DNA of 64,000 nucleotides from Acidobacteriota bacterium (GTDB lineage: Bacteria; Acidobacteriota; Terriglobia; Terriglobales; Acidobacteriaceae), in assembly GCA_003010405.1 (NCBI GenBank), contig PJLO01000010.1, positions 62,001 through 126,000 on the forward strand. The letters run 5' to 3'. Positions 28,004 to 36,449 of the stretch are shown here, one piece after another (within the stretch, counting starts at the first letter, position 1; each line of letters opens with the position of its first letter). Made by a program: the position numbers and the translations under genes. The notes beneath the pieces are model-generated. The model was given only the letters and a program-made list of their open reading frames with translations. It had not been told where the DNA came from and searched no databases.

Positions 28004-28541
28004 TTATCGTGGACCATTGATGGCAGGATTCGCATTGGAAAGAGTTGGAAGTCGTTCACGCTTCCGAGCCGTCCACTGTGACTCGATTTCTGCTCGCTCT
28101 TCGCAGCCGGTTGCGCAGTAGCGAAAACTGTTCCATTCCCAATCCTCCGCACGCTTACACAATCCGCGCGTCGCCGGATTGCGATGAGTATAGCGACGTT
28201 CTCAACGAACTGCTCATAATCGCGGATATTGAGATCGTAGTACCGCTTCGCTAAAAGTCCTCCGCGCCAGCAATCGGGCGTCTTGACGCTCCCTGCTTCA
28301 GTGATTTCAGCGCGTCTGAAAGCGTGTCCTTATCAGGCTCGCTGAGCAACAAGTGCGCGTGTTCCGGCATGACCACATATCCGTTTACACGCAATTCGAA
28401 ATTGCGCCGCACGCGCTCCAGGGCAAACTCAAATGTCTGCCGAGCGGCGGAGGTGGTAAAAGATAGGCGGCGAGGACAGGTGGTGAACGTCACAAAATGA
28501 CTTTGTCTGGATTCGTGGAAGCGCTTCAGTCCCCAGGGCAC
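28004..28541 (-). pseudogene. REP-associated tyrosine transposase (RAYT), frameshifted
   Basis: The first 96 residues are intact and typical of RAYT proteins: MPWGLKRFHESRQSHFVTFT, then the HUH-like block GYVVMPEHAHLLLSEPDKDT. The frame then stops after AGAEDF near 28254. The downstream sequence continues the family in other frames: AKRYYDLNIRDYEQFVENV in one frame and, after a second shift near 28205, YTHRNPATRGL and KRAEDWEWNSFRYCATGCEE to a stop at 28004. Two frameshifts therefore break a gene that would otherwise be near full length. RAYTs are domesticated IS200-like transposases that mobilise REP palindromes; REP-like hairpins lie directly upstream. Confidence 0.82.
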
Positions 28542-28560
28542 GAGAGCAGCTTAGCTCTCC

Positions 28561-28640
28561 GAAACGCCCCACTCAAGCCAAAAGAGGGCTTGAATGGGCC
28601 ACCACGAGTAGTCCCTGAGATTGGGCATGGGTGGCGTTTC
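28561..28640. repeat. REP-like palindromic cluster (BIME-like) beside the RAYT pseudogene
   Basis: CCCACTCAAGCC (28569-28580) pairs with GGCTTGAATGGG (28587-28598, one G-T pair) and is followed by CCACC. The outer arms GAAACGCC (28561-28568) and GGCGTTTC (28633-28640) are exact reverse complements and enclose the whole unit, with TGGGCATGGGTGG inside the right arm. This nested layout, next to a RAYT gene, matches a bacterial interspersed mosaic element. Confidence 0.65.
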
Positions 28641-28686
28641 TTGTTCTGCCGATTTCGGAAAGGTATGCTGGAATCGGAGAGAATTT

Positions 28687-29193
28687 ATGGAATTTTTTGA
28701 GCTGTTAGAGGCACGACATTCGGTGCGGCGGTTTCGCGCGGAGCCGGTGCCGGAGAAATTGGTCACCAAGATTCTGGAAGCGGTGCGGACGGCACCGACG
28801 GCTGGAAATTTTCAGTCATACGAGATTTACGTTGTGAGCGGCGCGGAGCGCATGCAGGCCTTGGCGGCAGCTACATTTAACCACGAATGGGTCGCGCAGG
28901 CTCCAATGGCGCTGGTGGTATGCACTAATTCCGCACGCTGCGAGTACGACAACAAAGATTACTGGGCGCTTCAGGATGCGAGTATCGCGGCGACCCTGGC
29001 GCATCTGGCAATTGCGGATCTGGGATTAGCCAGCTGCTGGTTGGGAGCGTTCATTCCCGCAAAAATCGCCGGACTTCTCGCCGCAACAGAAGGGCACGTA
29101 CCCATGGCGGTAATGCCATTTGGCTACGCGAACGAAATTCCAGAACAAAGCACGCGGCGGACACTCGAAGAGTTTGTTCATCGGCGGGAGTAG
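28687..29193 (+). CDS. Nitroreductase family protein
   Basis: This is 168 residues from the ATG at 28687, with a GGAGAG ribosome binding site upstream. FMN-binding features are ARHSVRRFRAEPVP at the N-terminus, RTAPTAGNFQSYEIYVV, and IADLGLASCWLGAF with PMAVMPFGYANEIPEQSTRR at the end. Family members are flavin-dependent NAD(P)H oxidoreductases acting on nitro compounds, quinones or flavins; the substrate is unknown here. It is at the short end for the family but appears complete. A terminator follows within 20 bases, so it is probably monocistronic. Confidence 0.9.
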   Translation: MEFFELLEARHSVRRFRAEPVPEKLVTKILEAVRTAPTAGNFQSYEIYVVSGAERMQALAAATFNHEWVAQAPMALVVCTNSARCEYDNKDYWALQDASIAATLAHLAIADLGLASCWLGAFIPAKIAGLLAATEGHVPMAVMPFGYANEIPEQSTRRTLEEFVHRRE

Positions 29194-29208
29194 AGGGTTC
29201 AAAAAGCG

Positions 29209-29256
29209 AGCTTACCCCGCAGTCCTGAGCGCATTTCAGAACTGCCGGGGTAAGCT
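29209..29256 (+). terminator. Hairpin after the nitroreductase gene
   Basis: AGCTTACCCC (29209-29218) pairs with GGGGTAAGCT (29247-29256); CAGT/ACTG pairs extend the stem inside. GGGTTTCTC follows, a weak U-tract. Confidence 0.7.
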
Positions 29257-29375
29257 TTGGGTTTCTCGAAATCGCCGCGCAAAGCTGGGCAAATTACAAC
29301 AGATCGGCAGGAAAAGCCGTTTCCAACCTCTGAGGCACGATTGTTGAGATCCTGACGCCTAGCGGAAGTCTAATT

Positions 29376-30041
29376 TTATGCTCGTCTGGGCAGTTCGGCC
29401 TTGTAATGCTGAATGCGCTGGCGAATTTCATGCAGCTTGCTGACCTGCTCGGCCGCCAAGGGGTGCTCACACCCTATCTGCCTTACTACAAGCGCGATCC
29501 GTGCGAAGTGCTCGACGGTCTCCATATTCATGTAAGCTTGCGTCAGGTCGCGGCCATACGTTACGACGCCGTGGTTGGCCATGAGAATGGCATCGTGATC
29601 CGGTATAAAAGGCTCGAGCGCCTCTGAAAGTTCCGAGGTGCCGGGAGTTGCGTAGCTCGCCAAAGGGATGCTGCCGAGCGAGAGCAGAACTTCACTGACA
29701 AGCGCCTGATCTAAAGCGAGCCCACAGGCAGCAAAACCGGTGGCCGTGGGCGGATGCGCGTGCACGACGGCATTAATGTCCGGGCGCATGCGGTAAACCG
29801 TCATGTGCATGACGATTTCGCTGGTGACATCGCGGTAGCCGGAGATCTTACGCCCGTTCATGTCAACTACGACTAGATCGTCGGGGGCCATCATGCCTTT
29901 GCTGATGCAGGTCGGCGTGGTTAAAACCGAGTCTCCATTCAGACGGACCGAAATGTTACCGTCCGTGGCAGCGGTCAGCCCGCGCTCATGCAACAATTTG
30001 CCGAATCGTATGATTTCCATCCGGGATTCTTGATCATTCAT
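29376..30041 (-). CDS. Class II aldolase/adducin family protein
   Basis: This is 221 residues from the ATG at 30041 (MNDQESRMEIIRFGKLLHER). The frame is open 20 residues upstream, but that part is not family-like. GLTAATDGNISVRL and TTPTCISKGMM match the phosphate-binding region. Metal-binding His residues are in VVHAHPPTATGFAA, and the third in MANHGVVTYG. Members are zinc-dependent aldolases for L-fuculose-, L-rhamnulose- or related sugar phosphates, or epimerases; the substrate is not evident. No sugar kinase or isomerase is adjacent. Confidence 0.9.
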   Translation of the reverse strand: MNDQESRMEIIRFGKLLHERGLTAATDGNISVRLNGDSVLTTPTCISKGMMAPDDLVVVDMNGRKISGYRDVTSEIVMHMTVYRMRPDINAVVHAHPPTATGFAACGLALDQALVSEVLLSLGSIPLASYATPGTSELSEALEPFIPDHDAILMANHGVVTYGRDLTQAYMNMETVEHFARIALVVRQIGCEHPLAAEQVSKLHEIRQRIQHYKAELPRRA

Positions 30042-30139
30042 AGTCCAACCCACAAATTCCGCCCTATCCGCATAGTACCGTAGCCTCAGGGACTTGGCCA
30101 CAATTTTCTCAGAGGTTCGGCTAGACCTTCTTATCTCAA

Positions 30140-30152
30140 TATAATTGTTTTC
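30140..30152 (+). promoter_or_regulatory. TATAAT box immediately before the queA start
   Basis: A perfect TATAAT at 30140-30145 lies 7 bases before the GTG at 30153, which places the expected transcript start on or next to the start codon. The -35 match is weak. This suggests a leaderless or nearly leaderless mRNA. Confidence 0.45.
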
Positions 30153-31400
30153 GTGTTAGTTTCCGACTTTGACTTCCTATTACCCCCGGAGCTGATCGCG
30201 CAGCATCCGCCAGCGGAACGCGCGACCTCACGAATGTTGCATCTGAATGGCAGCGTCATAATAGACAGGTTTTTCAGTGAGTTTCCCCAACTTCTACGTC
30301 CATCCGACCTGGTGGTCTTTAACGACACGCGGGTTCTTCCGGCACGCCTGTTCGGGCATCGCAGCGGGAGCCGGGCGCAGAAGCTCAGCCCGGCAAATCC
30401 GGCCTCCAGAGACTTTCTGAAGGGACGGGTTGAGGTGCTGCTGACTCGGCGGCTACCGGGCTCTGAGCAGCTATGGGAGGCGCTGGTTCGTCCGGGAAGA
30501 AAGATCATGCCGGGGGAACGGCTGTACTTTGGTCCGGAAGGCGCTGATGCTCCGTCTTTGGAGGCCGAGGTGCTCACGCGGGGAGAGTTCGGTGAGCGAA
30601 CTCTGCGGTTCATGCCGGTCCCCGATTTTTTCGCGCGGCTGGAGTCGCTTGGGCATATTCCCCTGCCGCCCTACATAGATCGCGAGGACACGGACGAAGA
30701 TCGCAGACGCTACCAGACGGTTTTTGCGCGCGATCCGGGTTCGGTGGCCGCTCCTACGGCAGGCCTGCACTTTACCGAAGAGATTCTGGCGCAGATGAAG
30801 GAAAAGGGCGTGGAAACGGCTTCAGTCACGCTGCATGTGGGACTCGGAACCTTTGCGCCGATCCGGACCGACGTGGTGGAAGAACACAAGATTCACACCG
30901 AGTGGTACCAGATTTCAGAGAAAACTGCGGAACAGATTACGCGAGCCAAGCGCGAAGACCGGCGGGTAGTGGCCATCGGCACCACTACGGTGCGAACGCT
31001 GGAGTACGCCGCAGAGCGGTGTTTCGAGCAGGGGCAAAGGCAAGAGCAACAGCCCCGCGTTAGCCAGAAGATGGCTAACATGGGGCACCCGCTTGGGTAC
31101 ACGATTGGGGAAGATCCCCACATTCGCCAACAGAAGGCGAATGTGGGCCACCAGACTAGCTTGGGGCACCCACAGGACTTCATGACCGAGCAGAGCGGCG
31201 AGGCCGACATTTTCATCTACCCGGGATATCGATTCCGGGTGGTGGATGCGATGCTGACGAACTTCCATCTGCCCAAGAGCACGCTGCTGATGCTCGTGTC
31301 GGCCTTTGCCGGACGCGAGAACGTACTGTCGGCATACAACCATGCCGTACGCGAGCGGTACCGGTTTTTCAGCTATGGAGACTGTATGTTCATCGAGTAA
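30153..31400 (+). CDS. queA: S-adenosylmethionine:tRNA ribosyltransferase-isomerase, with in-frame REP-like insertion
   Basis: This is 415 residues from a GTG at 30153, about 50-70 longer than typical QueA. The enzyme moves the ribose of S-adenosylmethionine to preQ1 in tRNA to make epoxyqueuosine. Motifs include [68 protein letters not shown] and the C-terminal [20 protein letters not shown]. Between [12 protein letters not shown] and [14 protein letters not shown] lies an extra segment (about residues 295-345) encoded by REP-like palindromes at 31059-31090 and 31117-31152. The reading frame stays open and both flanks are conserved. Apart from the start, no other anomaly is seen. The next gene, polA, begins 59 bases later. 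Confidence 0.95.
   Translation: MLVSDFDFLLPPELIAQHPPAERATSRMLHLNGSVIIDRFFSEFPQLLRPSDLVVFNDTRVLPARLFGHRSGSRAQKLSPANPASRDFLKGRVEVLLTRRLPGSEQLWEALVRPGRKIMPGERLYFGPEGADAPSLEAEVLTRGEFGERTLRFMPVPDFFARLESLGHIPLPPYIDREDTDEDRRRYQTVFARDPGSVAAPTAGLHFTEEILAQMKEKGVETASVTLHVGLGTFAPIRTDVVEEHKIHTEWYQISEKTAEQITRAKREDRRVVAIGTTTVRTLEYAAERCFEQGQRQEQQPRVSQKMANMGHPLGYTIGEDPHIRQQKANVGHQTSLGHPQDFMTEQSGEADIFIYPGYRFRVVDAMLTNFHLPKSTLLMLVSAFAGRENVLSAYNHAVRERYRFFSYGDCMFIE
31059..31170. repeat. REP-like palindromes inside queA
   Basis: Unit A: GTTAGCCA (31059-31066) pairs with TGGCTAAC (31072-31079), then ATGGGGCACCC. Unit B: CCCACATTCGCC (31117-31128) pairs perfectly with GGCGAATGTGGG (31136-31147), then CCACC. A third tail, TTGGGGCACCC, ends at 31170. 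Unit A recurs with 31 of 33 bases identical downstream of polA at 34318-34350. Confidence 0.75.
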
Positions 31401-31459
31401 GCTTGCTGGTTCTTGTGCTGTTTCAAGCCGGACCGGCTTGTATTTGTTAGCATCTGATT

Positions 31460-34276
31460 GTGCCTGTAAAGAAAAAATCCGCCGATTCCAAGCCCACAGC
31501 AGAACCTCGGGCTGCTGTTCTTCCTCCTCACGGCAAGGGACGTGTCTTCCTGATCGACGCATACTCCTTTGTTTTCCGCGCGTATCATGCCATGGCGCGT
31601 ATGCGTCCTATGTCCACGCGCACGGGGCTGCCGACAGCGGCGACCTTCGTGTTCGTCAACATGCTGAACAAGCTGCGCAAGGATTTTGCGCCCGAATACA
31701 TTGCCGCAGTTTTCGACATCGGGCCTAGTTTCCGCGAAGCTCATGCGCTGGCAATGCCTTCGACGATGAAGCGCGACAAGGAAACGGGCGAAATGGTGGA
31801 GGTGGCGTACGCGGGCTACAAGGCAAATCGGGCCGCGATGCCCGAAGACCTGCGGCAACAGATTCCCTATATTCATCGCGCGCTGGATGTGTACCGGATT
31901 CCGATTCTCGCGCGCGAGGGCTTTGAGGCCGACGACGTGATCGGCACACTGGCTCGCAAGGCAGCGCAGGCAGGATACGCGGTTTACGTGGTGAGCAGTG
32001 ACAAGGACATGCTGCAACTGGTGGACGGAAACATCTGCGTGCTGAACCCTCCCAAGGACAACCTGATCTGCGACAGCGCCAAGGTAGAAGAACTGCTCGG
32101 AGTGAAGCCGGAGCAGGTAATCGACCTTATGGCGCTGCGCGGCGACTCGGTGGACAATGTGCCGGGCGCGCCGGGGATCGGCGACAAGGGTTCAGTGGAG
32201 CTGATCCAGCAGTTTGGGACTCTGGACGCTCTGTTGTCACGGGCAGACGAAGTGCCAAGGAAGACCTATCGCGAATCGCTGCAACAGAATCGCGAGATGA
32301 TTCTGCTGAGCAAAGAGCTGGTCACGATCGACTGCAATGTCGACATTCCGTTCGAGCCTGAGGCAATGCGAGCGCAGGAACCGGACATTCCGGCCGCGCG
32401 GGAGCTGTTTACTGAACTGGAGTTCACGGCGCTGCAGAAAGAGTTTCTCGCGGCGGGAAACGCAGTTGGCGAGACAAAGTATGCGGAGCTAACGAAAGCG
32501 GCACTGGAAAAGCTGAGCAAAGCGAAGTCGATGGCCATAGCGCTGTCTGCGGCAGTGCTGCTGACCGAGGCCGAGGCGGCGGAGTCGGTCGAGCAGGAAT
32601 TGCCGGAACAGGGATCGCTGGCTTTGGGTGAGGCCGCCCAGGAGTCAAAAGCTCCACACTCCGGGAAGACAGGAGCCACGGTTTCAGCGCTGTGTGCAGA
32701 GCGGCAGCAGATTGCGTTTTCCATGACGGAGTCGGAGAGCTACACGGCAGAGCTTACGGGCGAGCACCGCGCGCGCATTGCGGAGCTGCTGGCGGACAGC
32801 GCGGTGATGAAGGCCGTGCACGATGCGAAGTCAACGCTACACGCGCTGAGCGATACGGGGCTGCCCCTGGCCGGGGTGGAGCACGACACGATGCTTTACT
32901 CGTATCTGCTGGACCCAACGTACAGCGCGCACACTCTGCCCGAGGTTGCACTGCGGCGACTGGGACTGAAGCTCAGCGGTTCGCTGGCCGAGGCAGCCGA
33001 CATGACGCTTCGGCTGGCCGGAAGTTTGCGCGCCGAGGTGGAAGCGGAAGAAGAGCTGGCGCGGTTGTATCGCGAGATCGACCTGCCGCTGACTTCTGTA
33101 CTGCACCGCATGGAACAGAACGGCGTACAGCTGGATTGCGATGTGCTGGCGGAGATGTCCGGAAAGATGGAGGGGGACATTCGGCGGCTGGAGCGCACGA
33201 TTCACGAGATGGCAGGGGTGGAGTTCAATGTGAATTCGCCGAAGCAGCTTGGAGACGTGCTGTTTAACCGGATGGCGCTGCCCAAACCGTTCAAGTACGG
33301 CAAGGGGAAGACGATTTCGACGGCGCAGGATGTGCTGGAAGGACTGGCCGGAGAGCATGAGATTGCGCGGTTGGTGCTGGAGTACAGGCAGCTTACAAAG
33401 CTCAAATCGACATATATCGATTCTCTACCAGCTCTCTGCCGCAATGGCCGCCTGCATACCAGCTTCAATCAGGCGGCGACCGCGACAGGACGACTGAGCT
33501 CTACGAATCCGAATTTGCAGAACATCCCGATCCGCACGGAACTTGGCAGAGGGATTCGTGCCGCGTTTGTTTCTGGGCCGGGACAATTGCTGATTGCGGC
33601 CGATTACTCGCAAATCGAGTTGCGGCTGCTGGCTCATTACTCGCAGGACCCGCTGCTGATGGAAGCCTACCGCACGGGACAGGACATTCACACGCTCACT
33701 GCGGCAAAGGTCTTTGGAATACCTCCGCTGCTCATTGATGCGGAGCATCGGCGCAGGGCAAAAGCGGTGAATTTCGGAATTGTTTATGGGCTGTCGCCAT
33801 TCGGTCTGGCGCAGCAGTTGGGGATCGAGCAGAAGGAAGCAAAGCGATTCATCGAAGCGTATTTCGAACGCTACTCGGGAGTGCGCGGATTCATTGACAG
33901 CACGCTGGAGCAGGCGCGCAAGGATGGTTTCGTGCGTAATCTGTTTGGGCGCAAACGTCCCATTCCTGATCTGCTGAGCAAGAATCCGAACCAGCGCGGA
34001 TTCGCCGAACGGACGGCGGTGAATACTCCGTTGCAAGGTACGGCCGCCGACCTGATCAAGATTGCCATGATACGTCTGGACCGCGAAATCAGCGAGCGCG
34101 GACTCAGTTCAAAGATGCTGCTGCAGGTGCATGACGAACTGGTGCTGGAAGTTCCGGAGCCGGAAGTGCAGACAATGAAGGCTCTGGTGAAAGAGTGCAT
34201 GGAAGGCGCACACGAGCTGAGCGTTCCGTTGGAAGTGGAGCTCAGTGTGGGGAAGAACTGGCGGGATATGGAGTGA
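31460..34276 (+). CDS. polA: DNA polymerase I
   Basis: This is 938 residues from a GTG at 31460. The 5'-3' nuclease domain (about residues 27-300) has FLIDAYSFVFRAYHAM, GFEADDVIGTLA, VSSDKDMLQLV and GAPGIGDKGS. The polymerase domain (about 530-938) has FNQAATATGRLSSTNPNLQN, ADYSQIELRLLAH, the finger helix RRRAKAVNFGIVYGLSPFG and the catalytic VHDELVLEV. The middle exonuclease-like domain lacks the metal-binding carboxylates: there is no DxE near residue 355, the NxxxD motif reads HDAKST, and the YxxxD motif is replaced by LAEAA. It therefore probably has no 3'-5' proofreading, as in several other bacterial Pol I enzymes. Pol I fills gaps and removes RNA primers. Confidence 0.96.
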   Translation: MPVKKKSADSKPTAEPRAAVLPPHGKGRVFLIDAYSFVFRAYHAMARMRPMSTRTGLPTAATFVFVNMLNKLRKDFAPEYIAAVFDIGPSFREAHALAMPSTMKRDKETGEMVEVAYAGYKANRAAMPEDLRQQIPYIHRALDVYRIPILAREGFEADDVIGTLARKAAQAGYAVYVVSSDKDMLQLVDGNICVLNPPKDNLICDSAKVEELLGVKPEQVIDLMALRGDSVDNVPGAPGIGDKGSVELIQQFGTLDALLSRADEVPRKTYRESLQQNREMILLSKELVTIDCNVDIPFEPEAMRAQEPDIPAARELFTELEFTALQKEFLAAGNAVGETKYAELTKAALEKLSKAKSMAIALSAAVLLTEAEAAESVEQELPEQGSLALGEAAQESKAPHSGKTGATVSALCAERQQIAFSMTESESYTAELTGEHRARIAELLADSAVMKAVHDAKSTLHALSDTGLPLAGVEHDTMLYSYLLDPTYSAHTLPEVALRRLGLKLSGSLAEAADMTLRLAGSLRAEVEAEEELARLYREIDLPLTSVLHRMEQNGVQLDCDVLAEMSGKMEGDIRRLERTIHEMAGVEFNVNSPKQLGDVLFNRMALPKPFKYGKGKTISTAQDVLEGLAGEHEIARLVLEYRQLTKLKSTYIDSLPALCRNGRLHTSFNQAATATGRLSSTNPNLQNIPIRTELGRGIRAAFVSGPGQLLIAADYSQIELRLLAHYSQDPLLMEAYRTGQDIHTLTAAKVFGIPPLLIDAEHRRRAKAVNFGIVYGLSPFGLAQQLGIEQKEAKRFIEAYFERYSGVRGFIDSTLEQARKDGFVRNLFGRKRPIPDLLSKNPNQRGFAERTAVNTPLQGTAADLIKIAMIRLDREISERGLSSKMLLQVHDELVLEVPEPEVQTMKALVKECMEGAHELSVPLEVELSVGKNWRDME

Positions 34277-34317
34277 GCCAGCAGGGCACCTGCAAAAACA
34301 AAATCAACTACACCCAC

Positions 34318-34350
34318 GTTAGCCCAAAGATGGCTAACATGGGGCACCCG
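34318..34350. repeat. REP-like palindrome downstream of polA
   Basis: GTTAGCC (34318-34324) pairs with GGCTAAC (34332-34338), followed by ATGGGGCACCCG and then a T-rich stretch. It is nearly identical to unit A inside queA and lies in the same orientation, 42 bases after the polA stop. It may also help end the polA transcript. Confidence 0.7.
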
Positions 34351-34374
34351 TTTACTTTCTTATAAGCTGCTTTA

Positions 34375-35745
34375 TTAAATTCCGATGGCGGCGTGCAAGG
34401 CACTTGCGACGGCGTCTACGTGTTTCCGCATGAGGGCTTCGCTTTCGGCTTCGATCATGACTCGGGCCAGTTTCTCGGTACCGGAGTAGCGAACCACCAC
34501 GCGGCCGTTGCCATTCAGTTCTTCTTCGGCCGCTTTTATTGCGGCAGCCACAGTGGGGAGATCGCGCATGGGGATCTTTTCACGCACTTTTACGTTGCGA
34601 ATGACCTGGGGGAAGACCTTGAGGTCGGAGGTCAGCTCGTGCAGGGATTTGCCGGAACGGGCTACGACTTCGAGCACGCGCAGGGCGGTCAGAAGGCCGT
34701 CTCCGGTGGTCGAGTCGCCGTCCATGAAGAGTATGTGGCCGGACTGTTCGCCTCCAAGAGTGGCCCCGGTTTTCATCATCTGTTCCAGGACATATTTGTC
34801 GCCTACGTCGGCGCGGAGCATTTGCAGGCCACTGGTGCGGAGAGCCTTTTCGAGCCCCATGTTGCTCATTGTGGTGGCGACCACGGTGTCCTGAGCGAGG
34901 ACGCCGCGTGATTTCATATCGCGTGCTGAAATGAGGAGAACGGCATCGCCGTTGACCACGTGGCCCTGGGCATCGGAGAAGAGCGCGCGGTCGGCATCGC
35001 CGTCGAGAGTGATGCCGAGGTCGAAATGGCCGGGACGGCGGCTCATTTCCGCCGCTACGTGCTCGGGATGAAGAGCTCCGCAGCCTTCATTGATGTTGCG
35101 GCCATCCGGCTCGGTGTGAAGGATTTCGGCGAAGACGCCGATGCGGGCAAAGAGTTCGGGAGCTATGGCGCTGGCGGCCCCATTCGCGCAGTCGATGAGG
35201 ACTCTGAGACCTGAGAGCTTCGCGGCTTCAACGCTGGAGGCGAGCCACGCTTCGTAGTCAGCGCGAAGATCCGCGTTACCGGGAAGAACGTCAGCCATCA
35301 GGCAGCCTTCTTCTTCATCATGAGCGAGCAGCTGATCGGCGTGTTCGAAGATTTCGACTTCGATTTCGTGCTCGATCTCGTCTGCCAGCTTCATGCCGTT
35401 GCTGCCGAAGAGCTTGATGCCGTTGTCCTGCCAGGGATTGTGCGAGGCGGAGATGACGACCCCGGCAGCGAAGCCATGAGTGCGCGTCAGGTAGGCCACG
35501 CCGGGAGTGGTGATTACCCCGGCGCTTTCAAAACCGCAACCGGCATGGCTGAGTCCGCGGGCCAGGGTTTCAGCGATCCAGGCGCTGGATTCGCGGGTGT
35601 CCTGCCCGAGTACGACCTTTGAACCTTCGTCAAAACGTTTGAGACGCGCGCCGAGGGCGCGCCCGATGGCATAAACCATTGCAGGGTCGAGTGGGTATTC
35701 GCTTGCGACACCACGAATTCCATCGGTTCCGAAAAGTCTTCTCAT
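34375..35745 (-). CDS. glmM: Phosphoglucosamine mutase
   Basis: This is 456 residues from the ATG at 35745 (MRRLFGTDGIRG); a TTG 8 codons upstream is the only longer choice. The enzyme converts glucosamine-6-phosphate to glucosamine-1-phosphate for UDP-GlcNAc, feeding peptidoglycan and lipopolysaccharide. The phosphorylated serine is in VVISASHNPWQDNGIKLFG (second Ser of SASHNP, residue 101). The metal loop is TLDGDADRALF, and the sugar-binding loop is GGEQSGHILF. It is the last gene of the cdaA-cdaR-glmM operon, a conserved order that couples c-di-AMP synthesis with cell-wall precursor supply. Confidence 0.97.
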   Translation of the reverse strand: MRRLFGTDGIRGVASEYPLDPAMVYAIGRALGARLKRFDEGSKVVLGQDTRESSAWIAETLARGLSHAGCGFESAGVITTPGVAYLTRTHGFAAGVVISASHNPWQDNGIKLFGSNGMKLADEIEHEIEVEIFEHADQLLAHDEEEGCLMADVLPGNADLRADYEAWLASSVEAAKLSGLRVLIDCANGAASAIAPELFARIGVFAEILHTEPDGRNINEGCGALHPEHVAAEMSRRPGHFDLGITLDGDADRALFSDAQGHVVNGDAVLLISARDMKSRGVLAQDTVVATTMSNMGLEKALRTSGLQMLRADVGDKYVLEQMMKTGATLGGEQSGHILFMDGDSTTGDGLLTALRVLEVVARSGKSLHELTSDLKVFPQVIRNVKVREKIPMRDLPTVAAAIKAAEEELNGNGRVVVRYSGTEKLARVMIEAESEALMRKHVDAVASALHAAIGI

Positions 35746-35771
35746 GGATTGGCCGTAAGAAAGCTGCAAAG

Positions 35772-36449
35772 CTATGGAACTCCAGCTTTTGAAGATGATT
35801 TTTGTGTTTTGACCATTACGTGAATTGGGCCGGTGTCGGAAAGATGCACGAGGGGATCGGGCGGAAAGGCTCTAGTCTCAAAACCGGCCGTTCCGGTGAC
35901 ACCGGTCACGTCTACAGTATCCGTTACAGCAGTCTCAATGGCGTTCACATGACGCGCCGGGCCGGTAATGGTAACCGTCGCAGGGTCGAGGGTTATCGAT
36001 TCGATCCGGTATCCAGCAGGCAACGTGCCTACGACACGCGCCTTAACCGGAACCTGGCGGGTGATACGCTGATCGAAGACCATGCGAAGGCGAGTGGGCG
36101 TGACCTGCACGACTTCGATATCGTGAGGAACCTGAATCTGACTGGTGGTCAGATCATAGGTATGTTCGCCGGGAGTCGCGTTTTGAAGGTCGATGACGGC
36201 ATGCACGCTATCGGGCGAGAGTTCGCGAACCAGGCGTGCGGGCCCGCGAAGGCGAACCTGCGCCTGCGGAATCACGTCTGAAGTGTAATCGAGCCCCTTC
36301 GGGGGCCGGGAGAATTCGACCGGAACGCGAACGGAAACCTCGGAAACGGGATCGTGTGCCACTCCATACCACATGAGAATGGCGATCAGGAGCGAGGCCA
36401 GTTTCAGCAGAGCATGATCGAAAATGAGATGACGGATGCGTGCGATCAC
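35772..36449 (-). CDS. cdaR: YbbR-like protein CdaR, regulator of the diadenylate cyclase
   Basis: This 225-residue protein has one N-terminal membrane helix (LLKLASLLIAILMWYGVAH) followed by about two YbbR repeats, with VPVEFSRPPKGLDY and VPVKARVVGTLPAGYRI as typical strands. In other bacteria the homologue sits outside the membrane and modulates CdaA. The start overlaps the cdaA stop by four bases, so the two are translationally coupled. glmM follows within 30 bases. Confidence 0.88.
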   Translation of the reverse strand: MIARIRHLIFDHALLKLASLLIAILMWYGVAHDPVSEVSVRVPVEFSRPPKGLDYTSDVIPQAQVRLRGPARLVRELSPDSVHAVIDLQNATPGEHTYDLTTSQIQVPHDIEVVQVTPTRLRMVFDQRITRQVPVKARVVGTLPAGYRIESITLDPATVTITGPARHVNAIETAVTDTVDVTGVTGTAGFETRAFPPDPLVHLSDTGPIHVMVKTQKSSSKAGVP

